This document shows positions 51,216 through 59,173 of a DNA stretch of 64,000 nt, piece after piece. The stretch's first letter is position 1. Every line of letters starts with the position of its first letter. The notes beneath the pieces are model-generated. The model had not been told where the DNA came from, searched no databases, and worked only from the letters and a program-made list of their open reading frames with translations. The position numbers were made by a program, and so were the translations under genes. This DNA is from Salinilacustrithrix flava (GTDB lineage Bacteria > Actinomycetota > Acidimicrobiia > Acidimicrobiales > Salinilacustritrichaceae): positions 1,364,001 through 1,428,000 of the forward strand of contig NZ_CP133888.1 in the NCBI RefSeq assembly GCF_041228405.1, written 5' to 3'.

Positions 51216-52541
51216 ATGGCGGCGCACACATCTCGAAGGCGGACCCTCCGGCCGAAGGCACAGGGAACGACGGCGCTGGCGGTGCTCGGCGCCGTGCTGC
51301 TGATCGGCTCACCGCTGGCGCTGGCGACGGTCACGCCCCTCGCGACAGAGGGAGCTCCGGTCGTCGTCAGCGTCAACGGCACGCCCATCGACGCGGACGC
51401 GGGACAGAAGGTCGAGGGTTGCGCCGTCGTGGTCGAGGTCACCGGCCTCGACCCCGACGCGCCTCCGGTGTCCGTCGGCATCACGATCAGCGCCGTGGCT
51501 CCGACCGTGGCGGAGGGAAGTACCAGCGTCCTCGTCGAGGACGTCCGCTCGACGGAGCAGGGCCGACTCACCGCCGAGTACGACATGGCGCCGCTCGTGG
51601 AGGCAGCGGGGTTCGAGCTCAAGACCAACGGTCACCGGCTCGCCGTGGCCGTCACGCTCGACGACACCTCGGTGGGATCCCGGGAGCTCTGGCTCGCCTG
51701 CGGTGCGCCCCAGGACGGCGAGCCGCACCGCATCGTGTTCGAGGTGCGGTGGCTCGACGTCGCCGGGCAGCCCCTGGCGGTGCCACTCGACGGCACCATG
51801 CCGTCCGGCTGGCGAGACGCCTACGTGGTCCGCGCGTCGAGCAGCCGGGGGACGGCCACGTGCACGGTCCTGCCCGGGGCGGAGCAGCTGGAGTGCGACT
51901 ACGACAACCCCGGCCACGGCTCGGGACCCGGCCTCGTGGTACCCGGCGGAAAGCGCCACACCTACGAGGTCGCACAGGACGGCCTGCCCGCAGGCTGGCA
52001 GCTCGACGAATCGACGGTCGGCACCTTCCTCGGACGGGAGACCTGCCCCACCGACGGGTGCGACGGCGGCGACCACGATGACGGTGGCGGGAGCCACGCC
52101 GGCGGCAGCTGCGGCGGGCACGAGGAGGAGGTGGCCGCGAGCGAGGCCACCGCTGCCGAGGACGGCGCGACGTGCCTCCACACGGTCGTCAACCAGCAGC
52201 GTGCGCCGACGGCGCCCACGCCGGTCCCGGACCCGACCACGAGCACCACCACCACGACCTCGACCACCTCCACGACGACGACCTCCACCACCTCCACGAC
52301 GGTCGCGACCACCACGACGAGCGCGCCTCCGACGACCACGACGACGACTGCGGGTTCGGTCCTCCCCAGCGAGGAGACGGCGACGCCGGGCCCCTCGGGG
52401 CCGGCGACGGTCGGGGCCGTGGCGTTGCCCCGGACGGGGTCCGGGCTCGCCGGGCTGGCGCTGGTCGGGCTGGCGCTGATCGTCAGCGGCCTGGTCCTCC
52501 GGGTCGCGGAGCGGACCGGGAGCACGAAGCCACCTGGATGA
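51216..52541 (+). CDS. LPxTG-type cell-wall-anchored protein with Thr-rich stalk
   Basis: A 441-residue surface protein. An N-terminal basic signal (RRRTLRPK) and hydrophobic core (about 20-40) are followed by a beta-rich ectodomain (45-270) with several cysteines. A Gly/His/Asp segment comes next (about 285-305), then a stalk of almost pure Thr/Ser (about 340-390). The C-terminal sorting signal has LPRTG, a hydrophobic helix (GLAGLALVGLALIVSGLVL) and a basic tail, the complete layout for sortase cleavage. No sortase gene lies in this window. Start ATG 51216 sits directly before the signal; in-frame starts at 51159 and 51165 are alternatives. Converges with the acyl-CoA ligase gene. Confidence 0.8.
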   Translation: MAAHTSRRRTLRPKAQGTTALAVLGAVLLIGSPLALATVTPLATEGAPVVVSVNGTPIDADAGQKVEGCAVVVEVTGLDPDAPPVSVGITISAVAPTVAEGSTSVLVEDVRSTEQGRLTAEYDMAPLVEAAGFELKTNGHRLAVAVTLDDTSVGSRELWLACGAPQDGEPHRIVFEVRWLDVAGQPLAVPLDGTMPSGWRDAYVVRASSSRGTATCTVLPGAEQLECDYDNPGHGSGPGLVVPGGKRHTYEVAQDGLPAGWQLDESTVGTFLGRETCPTDGCDGGDHDDGGGSHAGGSCGGHEEEVAASEATAAEDGATCLHTVVNQQRAPTAPTPVPDPTTSTTTTTSTTSTTTTSTTSTTVATTTTSAPPTTTTTTAGSVLPSEETATPGPSGPATVGAVALPRTGSGLAGLALVGLALIVSGLVLRVAERTGSTKPPG

Positions 52542-52559
52542 AGGAGATCTCGGGCTGCG

Positions 52560-54086
52560 TCAGCCGTCGAAGCGGTCCCGCAGCTCGAACTTGAGGATCT
52601 TGCCCGCCGGGTTGCGAGGCAGCTCCTCCACCACCTGCAGGCGGGTCGGCAGCTTGAACCGAGCCAGCTGGGCGCCGGCGAAGTCGCGCAGCTCCTCCAA
52701 CGTCGGGGCCTCGCCGCTCGGCACGACGATGGCGGTGACGGCCTCGCCCCACCGGTCGTCGGGGAGGCCCACGACCGCCACGTCGGCAACCTTGTCGTGT
52801 CCCTGCAGCACCGATTCGACCTCGGCCGGGTACACGTTCTCCCCGCCGGAGATGACCATGTCCTTCAGGCGGTCCACCACGTAGAGGTAGCCCTCGTCGT
52901 CGAAGTAGCCGAGGTCGCCGGAGTGGAACCACCCGTCGGAGTCGATGACCTCGGCGGTGGCGTCGGGCCGGTTCCAGTAGCCGGCCATCACGTTCGGGCC
53001 CTTGATGCAGATCTCGCCGGGTTCGCCGGTGGCGACCGGCCGGCCGTCCTCGCCCATGCAGGCGACGTCGGTGTACAGCGGCGGCTGGCCAGCCGAGCCG
53101 ACCTTGGCGAGCGCATCGCGGGGCAGCAGGAAGCTGGCCATCGGAGCGGTCTCGGTGAGGCCGTAGCCCTGGGCGAACGGCGCACCCTTGGCCAGGTACT
53201 TCTCGATGAGCGGCTCCGGGCAGGGCGCACCGCCGACCACGAACACCCGCACGCTCGACAGGTCGGCCTGGTCGAACCCCGGCACCTGGCTCATGAACAG
53301 GTACATGGCCGGCACCCCGAACATGTTGGTGATGCCGTGCTCCTCGATCGCCCGCAGCGCCGCAGCCGGGTCGAAGGCGCGGTGCAGCACGATGTGCCCG
53401 CCCTTCTGCCAGACGAGCAGCGTGGTGACGTTCAGCCCGCCGATGTGGAACAGCGGCGCGACGACCAGGGCGACCTCGTCGGCACCCAGGTCGATGGCGT
53501 GCAGGGCGTTGACGTTGTTCCACGCGATGTTGGCGTGGGTGAGCATCGCGCCCTTGGGACGGCCGGTCGTGCCCGACGTGTACATGATCACGGCGACGTC
53601 GTCCTGCGCCGCCCGCACGGGGTCGGCCAGCGGCGCGGCGTCGGCCGCCAGGTCGTCCATCGCCGGCCAGCCGTCGTCGGCCGCCTCGGAGGACAGGTGG
53701 ACCTGGCAGGGGATGTCGCCGCGGATGCTGTCGATGACCGGTCGGTGCGCGTCGTCGGCCACGACGGTGTGCACGCCTGCGTCACCGACGATGAAGCTCA
53801 GCTCGGGACCGGTGAGCCGGAAGTTGAGGGGCACGAAGGTCGCGCCCAGGCGGGCGGTGGCGAACATCGTGATGAAGAAGTTGGCGTGGTTGAGCCCGAG
53901 GTAGGCGACCCGGTCGCCTCGCGAGATGCCACCGTCGGCGAGCACCGTGGCGAAGCGGTCGATGCGGTCCAGCATCTCCGCGTAGGTCCACGTGGTGCCC
54001 TCGAAGGTGAGGGCGGGCAGGTTCGGGGTGAGGTGGGTCCGGCGCTCGATCATCGAGCCCAGGCCGAGGTCCACGTCGTCGTGCAT
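52560..54086 (-). CDS. long-chain fatty-acid-CoA ligase family (AMP-forming)
   Basis: A 508-residue acyl-CoA synthetase with the full ANL motif set: P-loop MYTSGTTGRPKGA, YGLTET, the TGE-to-SGDLG region with its conserved Asp, and the C-terminal lysine in RNPAGKILK. It activates a carboxylic acid to acyl-CoA through an acyl-adenylate in the cytoplasm. Chain length cannot be read from sequence; medium or long chain or an aromatic acid are possible. Similarity begins near ATG 54086; GTG 54092, two codons upstream and 8 nt after GAAGG, is equally possible. A cluster of TCGGAC half-sites upstream suggests repressor control. Convergent with the LPxTG gene. Confidence 0.9.
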   Translation of the reverse strand: MHDDVDLGLGSMIERRTHLTPNLPALTFEGTTWTYAEMLDRIDRFATVLADGGISRGDRVAYLGLNHANFFITMFATARLGATFVPLNFRLTGPELSFIVGDAGVHTVVADDAHRPVIDSIRGDIPCQVHLSSEAADDGWPAMDDLAADAAPLADPVRAAQDDVAVIMYTSGTTGRPKGAMLTHANIAWNNVNALHAIDLGADEVALVVAPLFHIGGLNVTTLLVWQKGGHIVLHRAFDPAAALRAIEEHGITNMFGVPAMYLFMSQVPGFDQADLSSVRVFVVGGAPCPEPLIEKYLAKGAPFAQGYGLTETAPMASFLLPRDALAKVGSAGQPPLYTDVACMGEDGRPVATGEPGEICIKGPNVMAGYWNRPDATAEVIDSDGWFHSGDLGYFDDEGYLYVVDRLKDMVISGGENVYPAEVESVLQGHDKVADVAVVGLPDDRWGEAVTAIVVPSGEAPTLEELRDFAGAQLARFKLPTRLQVVEELPRNPAGKILKFELRDRFDG

Positions 54087-54125
54087 CGTCACGCCGCAAA
54101 CCTTCGCACGAGCGAGCACCAGCCC

Positions 54126-54157
54126 GCTCGGACGGGGCAAATCGGACATGTCCGAGC
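54126..54157. promoter_or_regulatory. cluster of TCGGAC half-sites with a 14-bp palindrome
   Basis: TCGGACATGTCCGA (54142-54155) is a perfect palindrome. A further TCGGAC lies at 54128-54133, so GCTCGGAC also pairs with GTCCGAGC at 54150-54157. The cluster is 40-70 bases upstream of the acyl-CoA ligase start and resembles an operator for a dimeric regulator. Confidence 0.5.
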
Positions 54158-54194
54158 GTTGCGGCGGCGTCAGCGCCGTCCAGGGTTGACGAGA

Positions 54195-54212
54195 ATGGCC
54201 CTTTCGGGCCAT
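54195..54212. other. stem-loop in the divergent gap before the GGDEF-EAL gene
   Basis: ATGGCCC and GGGCCAT form a perfect 7-bp stem with loop TTTC, 85 bases before GTG 54298. It may be a 5'-leader hairpin of that mRNA; no known riboswitch fold was recognised. Confidence 0.4.
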
Positions 54213-54297
54213 CCAGTCCCATGCCAGGTGTGCCGATGTCTCCAGCCTGACTGCCTTCGATGCATCTGCGGCGCCCGGCGCCCTGGTCGACGCCCCC

Positions 54298-56598
54298 GTG
54301 GTCTCGCACCCGCACCGGTTCGGCCGCGTCCTCGGACGCACCGAGCTGGCGATCGTCGCCGCGCTCGCGGTGGTCGCCCTGGGGATGGCGTGGATGTCCC
54401 CGTCGATCGTGCGCGTCGCCGGTGCCGTCGGCGTCGCGGCGATGGCCGCGGCGGTCGCGCTCGACCGTGATGCGACGGCCCTGCGGGGTCGGGTGGTCGC
54501 CGCCTTCGGGCTGACCGCCCTCACCGTCGCCGATGCCGGCCTCGCCCGGGTCGACGAGCTCGGGGACGTCGCCCTGGACTCGCTCTGGCGACCCCTCGCC
54601 GCCGTCGTGGCCTACCCGGTCCTCAGTCGGGCGATGATCATCATGGTCGGCCGGTACCGATTGGTCCGGGCCAGCGACGTCATCGTCGAGGCGGCGCTGG
54701 TGGGCTCGGCTGCGGCCATCGCCCTCCAGGTCGTGGTCAACCGCATGTCGGAGACGAGCGGCTGGGAACCCGCCGGGGCGGCCATCGCCTCGCTGGTGGT
54801 CGGCCTCGACGTGGCGCTGGCCGTGGTCATCGCCCGCCCCCTCACGTCCGCCGCCGCACGTCGCGGCCCGGTCATCGTCGTCGCCGTCTCGGTCGCCGGC
54901 CTGCTCATCGGGCACCTGGTCGCCGCCATCCAGATCGCCAACGGGGTGACGCCCGGCGTCGCCGCCATGGCCCCGATCGCCCTGTCGCTGCTCGCAATCG
55001 GCCTCGGGACGCTCTACGACGCGGCTGTCGATCACCCCACCGTCATCCCGGTCGAGCCGCCCCTGTTCTCCGCCTCGCACGCCGGGATCGTCGTCGTGGC
55101 CGTGATCGCCGCGCCGGCGGTGCTGGCCGCGCAGGTGGTGTGGGACGTGTCGGTCTCCGGCGCGGTCGCCGTCGGCGCGGGTGTGATCGGCACGGTGCTC
55201 GCCGTGCACGTGGTGAGCCTCCTGCACGAGCGGGCGAGCAGCGAGCACCAGGCGACCCACGACGTCCTCACCGGACTGCCCAACCGGCTGCTGTTCACGG
55301 ACCGCCTCGAGCGGGCGCTCGCCCACGCCGTGCGCAACGACGTCCCGGTCGGCGTCCTCTACATCGACCTCGACCGCTTCAAGGACGTCAACGACACGTT
55401 CGGGCACGAAGCCGGTGACCAGCTCCTGCGCGAGACGGCGAGGCGGCTGGCCGAGTGCGCCCGACACGAGGACACCGTGGCCCGCCTCGCGGGCGACGAG
55501 TTCGCCGTCCTGCTCCCGCACCTCCGGTCCGCCGACGACGTCAGCCTCGTCGCCGGCCGCATCCTCGATGCGCTGCGCGAGCCCATCGACCTGGGACGCT
55601 TCGCCGTGCACAACCTCGCCAGCGTCGGTGCCGCCGTGTTCCCCCACGACGGCAGCGAACCCGGTGACCTCCTGAGCGCAGCCGACGCCGCGATGTACCG
55701 GGCCAAGGAGCGCGGCGGCGCGGTGGTCGAGATGTTCAGCGCCACCCTGCACGAGCAGGCCGCGACCCGCCTCGAGCTGGAGACCGCGCTGCACCGGGCG
55801 ATCGCCCAGGACGAGCTGGTGCTGTACTACCAGCCCATCGTGGAGGCATCGGACGGTCGCACCAGCGGCGCGGAGTCCCTGGTCCGCTGGATCCACCCCG
55901 AGAAGGGCATGATCCCGCCGAACGACTTCATCCCCGTCGCCGAGCAGTCCGACCTGATCATCGAGCTCGGCAACTGGGTCATCCGCGCCGCGTGCGAGCA
56001 GCTCGCCGAGCTGGCCCGCCTCGGGTTCGGCGATCGCTTCGTCACCATCAACGTGAGCCCCCGCCACTTCCGGGAGGACCTGGTCACCTCGATCACCCGG
56101 GCGCTGCGCGACACCGGCGCGGACCCGGCCCGCCTGGTCGTCGAGCTCACCGAGAACGCGGCGGTCGAGGACGTGGAGCTGGTCGCCGAGCGCCTGCGGG
56201 AGCTGCGCCAGCTCGGCATCAAGGCCGCCATCGACGACTTCGGCACCGGCTACTGCGGCCTGCAGTACCTGGGCGAGCTCCCGGTCAGCACCCTCAAGCT
56301 CGACCGCTCCTTCGTGCAGGCCATGACGCCGAGCGCGGCGGCCATCGTCGCCGCCACCATCGCCATGGCCAAGACCTTGGGGATGACGCTGGTGGCCGAA
56401 GGGGTCGAGACCGAGGACCAGCGCAAGTTCCTGGTCTCGCAGGGCTGTGACCGCATGCAGGGCTACCACCTGGGTCGTCCGATGCCGGCCGCCGACTTCG
56501 TCGAGCGGCTGCAGGCCGAGGACCGCGAGGACGCCGACGCCCGCATGCGCCAGGCGATGGCCGACGTGGTGCCGGCACTGCCCTCCCTGGTCGACTGA
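54298..56598 (+). CDS. membrane-bound GGDEF-EAL protein with altered signature motifs
   Basis: A 766-residue protein. About eight hydrophobic helices (15-300) form an N-terminal membrane sensor. A GGDEF domain follows (about 315-475) with DLDRFKDVNDTFGH, but the signature reads AGDEF (398-402). The EAL domain (about 490-745) has ESLVRW in place of EALLRW (Glu526 kept), plus NVSPRHF, LTEN, DDFGTGY and AEGVET, so most Mg2+ and substrate ligands are present. Cyclase function with AGDEF is known in some proteins; phosphodiesterase activity is likely from the retained acidic residues. It would therefore synthesise or degrade c-di-GMP at the membrane. GTG is the only start in frame before the first helix. 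Confidence 0.9.
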   Translation: MVSHPHRFGRVLGRTELAIVAALAVVALGMAWMSPSIVRVAGAVGVAAMAAAVALDRDATALRGRVVAAFGLTALTVADAGLARVDELGDVALDSLWRPLAAVVAYPVLSRAMIIMVGRYRLVRASDVIVEAALVGSAAAIALQVVVNRMSETSGWEPAGAAIASLVVGLDVALAVVIARPLTSAAARRGPVIVVAVSVAGLLIGHLVAAIQIANGVTPGVAAMAPIALSLLAIGLGTLYDAAVDHPTVIPVEPPLFSASHAGIVVVAVIAAPAVLAAQVVWDVSVSGAVAVGAGVIGTVLAVHVVSLLHERASSEHQATHDVLTGLPNRLLFTDRLERALAHAVRNDVPVGVLYIDLDRFKDVNDTFGHEAGDQLLRETARRLAECARHEDTVARLAGDEFAVLLPHLRSADDVSLVAGRILDALREPIDLGRFAVHNLASVGAAVFPHDGSEPGDLLSAADAAMYRAKERGGAVVEMFSATLHEQAATRLELETALHRAIAQDELVLYYQPIVEASDGRTSGAESLVRWIHPEKGMIPPNDFIPVAEQSDLIIELGNWVIRAACEQLAELARLGFGDRFVTINVSPRHFREDLVTSITRALRDTGADPARLVVELTENAAVEDVELVAERLRELRQLGIKAAIDDFGTGYCGLQYLGELPVSTLKLDRSFVQAMTPSAAAIVAATIAMAKTLGMTLVAEGVETEDQRKFLVSQGCDRMQGYHLGRPMPAADFVERLQAEDREDADARMRQAMADVVPALPSLVD

Positions 56599-56657
56599 GG
56601 CCTCGGTCGATCGAGCTACTGGCAGCGGCGGTGTTCCGCCCCCGCGGCCAGGACCGG

Positions 56658-57131
56658 TCAGCTCGGTGGGCGCTTGGTGGCCTTCTTCGCCGCCTTCTTG
56701 GCCTTCTTGGTGACCTTCGCGGCGGCCTTCTTCGCGACCGCCTTCTTCGCGGCCGCCTTCTTGGCCGGGGCCTTCTTGGCGGCCGCCTTCTTCGGCGCCG
56801 CGGACTTTGCGGGCGGGGGCGCGCTCGGCTCCTCCGGGGTCGTCACCACCGAGTCGGCGCCACCGAACTCGTTGCCGACGTAGCTGTCGGCGTTCCAGTC
56901 GTTCTCCCAGCGGTCGTCGCCGAGGTGGTAGCGGAAGCGGTACGAGCGGCTCGGCTCCAGGGACACGGTGGCCGACCAGCGACCCTCGGCATCGGTCTGC
57001 ATCGGATCGGCCGTCTCCGACCACTCGTTGAACTCCCCGACGACGGCGGCCTGCTCGATGGCGAGCTCGGCCGGGAGGTCGAAGATGACGTCGAAGCGTC
57101 CGGTCTTCGGGTTCCAGTTCTTGGTGAGCAC
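56658..57131 (-). CDS. CBM48/isoamylase early-set domain fused to histone-H1-like Lys/Ala/Pro tail
   Basis: A 157-residue protein. Residues 1-95 are a glycogen-binding early-set domain of CBM48/AMPK type: FDLPAELAIEQAAVVGEFNEW, here seen as VVGEFNEW and WSATVSLEPSRSYRFRYHLGD, with DRWENDWNAD. Residues 105-157 are almost only Lys, Ala and Pro in repeats such as KKAAAKKAPAKKA, like the tails of histone H1, HupB or Hc1. The first part should bind alpha-glucan; the tail should bind DNA or polyanions. No catalytic domain is attached. The GTG start is supported by GAAAGGG 6-7 nt upstream; the longer open frame upstream overlaps the divergent gene's leader. An amylosucrase lies at 6375-8348 in the same window. 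Confidence 0.8.
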   Translation of the reverse strand: MLTKNWNPKTGRFDVIFDLPAELAIEQAAVVGEFNEWSETADPMQTDAEGRWSATVSLEPSRSYRFRYHLGDDRWENDWNADSYVGNEFGGADSVVTTPEEPSAPPPAKSAAPKKAAAKKAPAKKAAAKKAVAKKAAAKVTKKAKKAAKKATKRPPS

Positions 57132-57294
57132 GTGATCCCTTTCGCCGAGAGCGCGGGTGCCGCGCCGGTCCTGCGCCAAGTGGTACCCGATCGCCGGGCG
57201 AAGCAGAAGGGCCGAATGGCCCGCGACGTTGGGGTCGGCGCCATCTGCGCCTAGTGGTGGAAGGGACCAGCTGACGATCAGAAGGGGAATCGCC

Positions 57295-58839
57295 ATGCGC
57301 CCAGGTACCTCGTCTCGGCGCGCACGCCCGGCCATCTCGGGCCTGCTCGCCATCGCTGCCATGCTCGCCGCCACGTTCCTCGCTGCCGCTCCGGCGGCCG
57401 CCGAGCACGACGTGCAACCGGCCCGGTTGGAGGGGGACACGCGCTTCGCCACCGCGGCCGCCATCGCCGACTTCGATCACCCCGACGGATCGGGCGTGGC
57501 GCTGCTGGCCAACGGGATGGGCTTCGCGGACGCCCTCGCCGCATCGCCGCTGTCGCGATCCACGATCGCACCGCTCCTGCTCACCCACCGCGACGACGTC
57601 CCGGCCGCGACCGAGCAGGCCTTCACAGACCTCGGCGTGCAGGAGGTCGTGCTGCTCGGCGGCACCGCCGCCATCAGCGCCGAGCTCGAGGCCGAGCTGC
57701 AGGCTCGCTTCGACCAGGTCACCCGCTTCGAGGGCGACACCCGCTTCCACACCGCGGCCGCCATCGGCGCGTCGATCGACGCGTCCCCCAACGCGGACGT
57801 CGGCGAGATCGATGGTGAGCGCACGGCGATGATCGTGAACGCCTACGCCCCGGCCGACGCCGTGCTCGCCGGATCCTTCGCGGCCGGCCAGGCGAACCCG
57901 TTCCCCGTCCTGTTCACCGAGCAGGGGATCCTCACCCACATCACCGAGGACGCGCTCGGCGACCTCGGCATCGAGCACGTGATCATCGTGGGTGGCGAGC
58001 TCGCCGTCGGCGCCGGCGTCGAGCAGCGCCTCGCCGACCTCGGCATGGACCCGACGCGCCTGGGTGGCCAGGACCGCCTGGAGACCGCCACGCTCGTGGC
58101 CGACCACGCGCAGCTGACGCTGGGCTGGGACACCGACCTGGTCAACCTGGCTCGCGGCGACAACTTCGCCGACGCGCTCGCCGCCGGCCCCTACGCCGGT
58201 CGCACCGGGTCGCCCATCCTGCTCACCGAGAACCCATCCGTGCTCGGCCAGAACACGGCCACGTGGCTCGAAGCCGAGTGCCCGGCCATCAGCACCATCC
58301 GCGCCATCGGCGGCCAGGCCGCGGTCACGACCGCGACCCTCGAGGCGGCCGAGCAGCGGGCCGAGTCCTGCCACGCCGGCACAGAGACCGCGCAGACCTT
58401 CATGGTCGCCCCGATGGAGGCCGTGGAGGCCGATCCCGGTGATCGCTTCGAGGCCGAGGTGATCGGCCGCTACGACGACGCCTCCTTCACCGGTCCCGTC
58501 GACGTGGCCATCTACCCTTGTGCGTACACCGACGTGGTCGGCTCCGGTCCGGACACCTTCCAGGACGCCGACGGCGACCAGGCCGCCGACTTCCGCGGTG
58601 AGTCCGACGGCGACTCCGCCGCCATCGTCGACATCAACGGCGACCCGGTCGGTCCCGCCGGCTACGTCGATGGCGCCACCCCCGAGGGCGGCACCCTGCC
58701 GATCGGCGTGCTCGCCGGGTCCGCCGACTGCGTCGTCGTCGCCGTCTGGGAGGACGTCGACGGTGACGGCCACCTCGACGTGGACGGCAACGGCGAGCCG
58801 ACCGAGCCCTACGGCGTGACCGAGATCGCCTGGGGCTGA
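57295..58839 (+). CDS. secreted cell-wall-binding repeat 2 protein with EF-hand-like loop
   Basis: The 514-residue product has a signal peptide (twin-Arg-containing start, cleavage near AAPAAA-EHD, residue 36). Three cwb2 repeats (about 40-370) carry VVLLGGTAAIS, HVIIVGGELAV and RAIGGQAAV; the modules are N-terminal here rather than C-terminal as in the larger proteins. The C-terminal domain (375-514) is beta-rich, contains a cysteine pair, and near 487-504 has DVDGDGHLDVDGNGE, an EF-hand/thrombospondin-3-like calcium loop. It is a wall-associated protein of unknown role. AAGGGG precedes ATG 57295. Divergent from the CBM48-tail gene, with a 163-base gap and no obvious operator. Confidence 0.85.
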   Translation: MRPGTSSRRARPAISGLLAIAAMLAATFLAAAPAAAEHDVQPARLEGDTRFATAAAIADFDHPDGSGVALLANGMGFADALAASPLSRSTIAPLLLTHRDDVPAATEQAFTDLGVQEVVLLGGTAAISAELEAELQARFDQVTRFEGDTRFHTAAAIGASIDASPNADVGEIDGERTAMIVNAYAPADAVLAGSFAAGQANPFPVLFTEQGILTHITEDALGDLGIEHVIIVGGELAVGAGVEQRLADLGMDPTRLGGQDRLETATLVADHAQLTLGWDTDLVNLARGDNFADALAAGPYAGRTGSPILLTENPSVLGQNTATWLEAECPAISTIRAIGGQAAVTTATLEAAEQRAESCHAGTETAQTFMVAPMEAVEADPGDRFEAEVIGRYDDASFTGPVDVAIYPCAYTDVVGSGPDTFQDADGDQAADFRGESDGDSAAIVDINGDPVGPAGYVDGATPEGGTLPIGVLAGSADCVVVAVWEDVDGDGHLDVDGNGEPTEPYGVTEIAWG

Positions 58840-58860
58840 GCCGCGATCACCGGCGGGCGC

Positions 58861-59088
58861 TCACGGCTTGCCGTGGTCGTGACGGTCGTCGCGGGAACCG
58901 GGTACGGGGCTGCCGTCGGCCCGGTGCGGTGCCGGCGCCCCCGGCTCCGGGAACTCATCAGCGCGAGTGCCGCCGGGTACCTCAGGCTGGGTGTCGGCCT
59001 TCGGTCGGTTCCGGTTCTGGGCCGCCATGTACAAGATGACGACGACGGCGATGCCGATCACGGCCATGAGGATCAGGAGCATGCGCAT
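58861..59088 (-). CDS. small single-span membrane protein, 75 residues
   Basis: The product begins with one hydrophobic helix (about 3-23; LLILMAVIGIAVVVILY), followed by a charged, Pro/Gly/Asp-rich tail that ends in a His/Asp cluster (DDRHDHGKP). No family recognised. Two ATGs two codons apart (59088, 59082) are possible starts; no strong ribosome binding site is seen. It diverges from the TrpB2 gene and converges on the cwb2 gene 21 bases away. Coding is supported mainly by the coherent membrane-plus-tail layout, so confidence is moderate. Confidence 0.5.
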   Translation of the reverse strand: MRMLLILMAVIGIAVVVILYMAAQNRNRPKADTQPEVPGGTRADEFPEPGAPAPHRADGSPVPGSRDDRHDHGKP

Positions 59089-59159
59089 GGCGCGTTCGTT
59101 CCCGATCCCGAACGGCCCCAGACGTCCGTTTCCCGGAGACCGGGAGGTGGGCCCGTGCC

Positions 59160-59165
59160 TAGGGT
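59160..59165 (+). promoter_or_regulatory. candidate -10 box (TAGGGT), leaderless start of TrpB2 gene
   Basis: TAGGGT ends 8 nt before ATG 59174, and no ribosome binding site is present. This selects that ATG over in-frame codons further upstream. Confidence 0.5.
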
Positions 59166-59173
59166 TGGCGCCC

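Noticed and set aside
54195..54297. c-di-GMP riboswitch before the GGDEF-EAL gene
   Set aside because: Only a simple hairpin is present; the conserved GEMM core and tetraloop receptor were not found.
53782..58773. Open frame of 1663 codons on the minus strand
   Set aside because: It covers the GGDEF-EAL and cwb2 genes in antisense and only its ends coincide with real coding sequence in other frames. Composition is that of a shadow.
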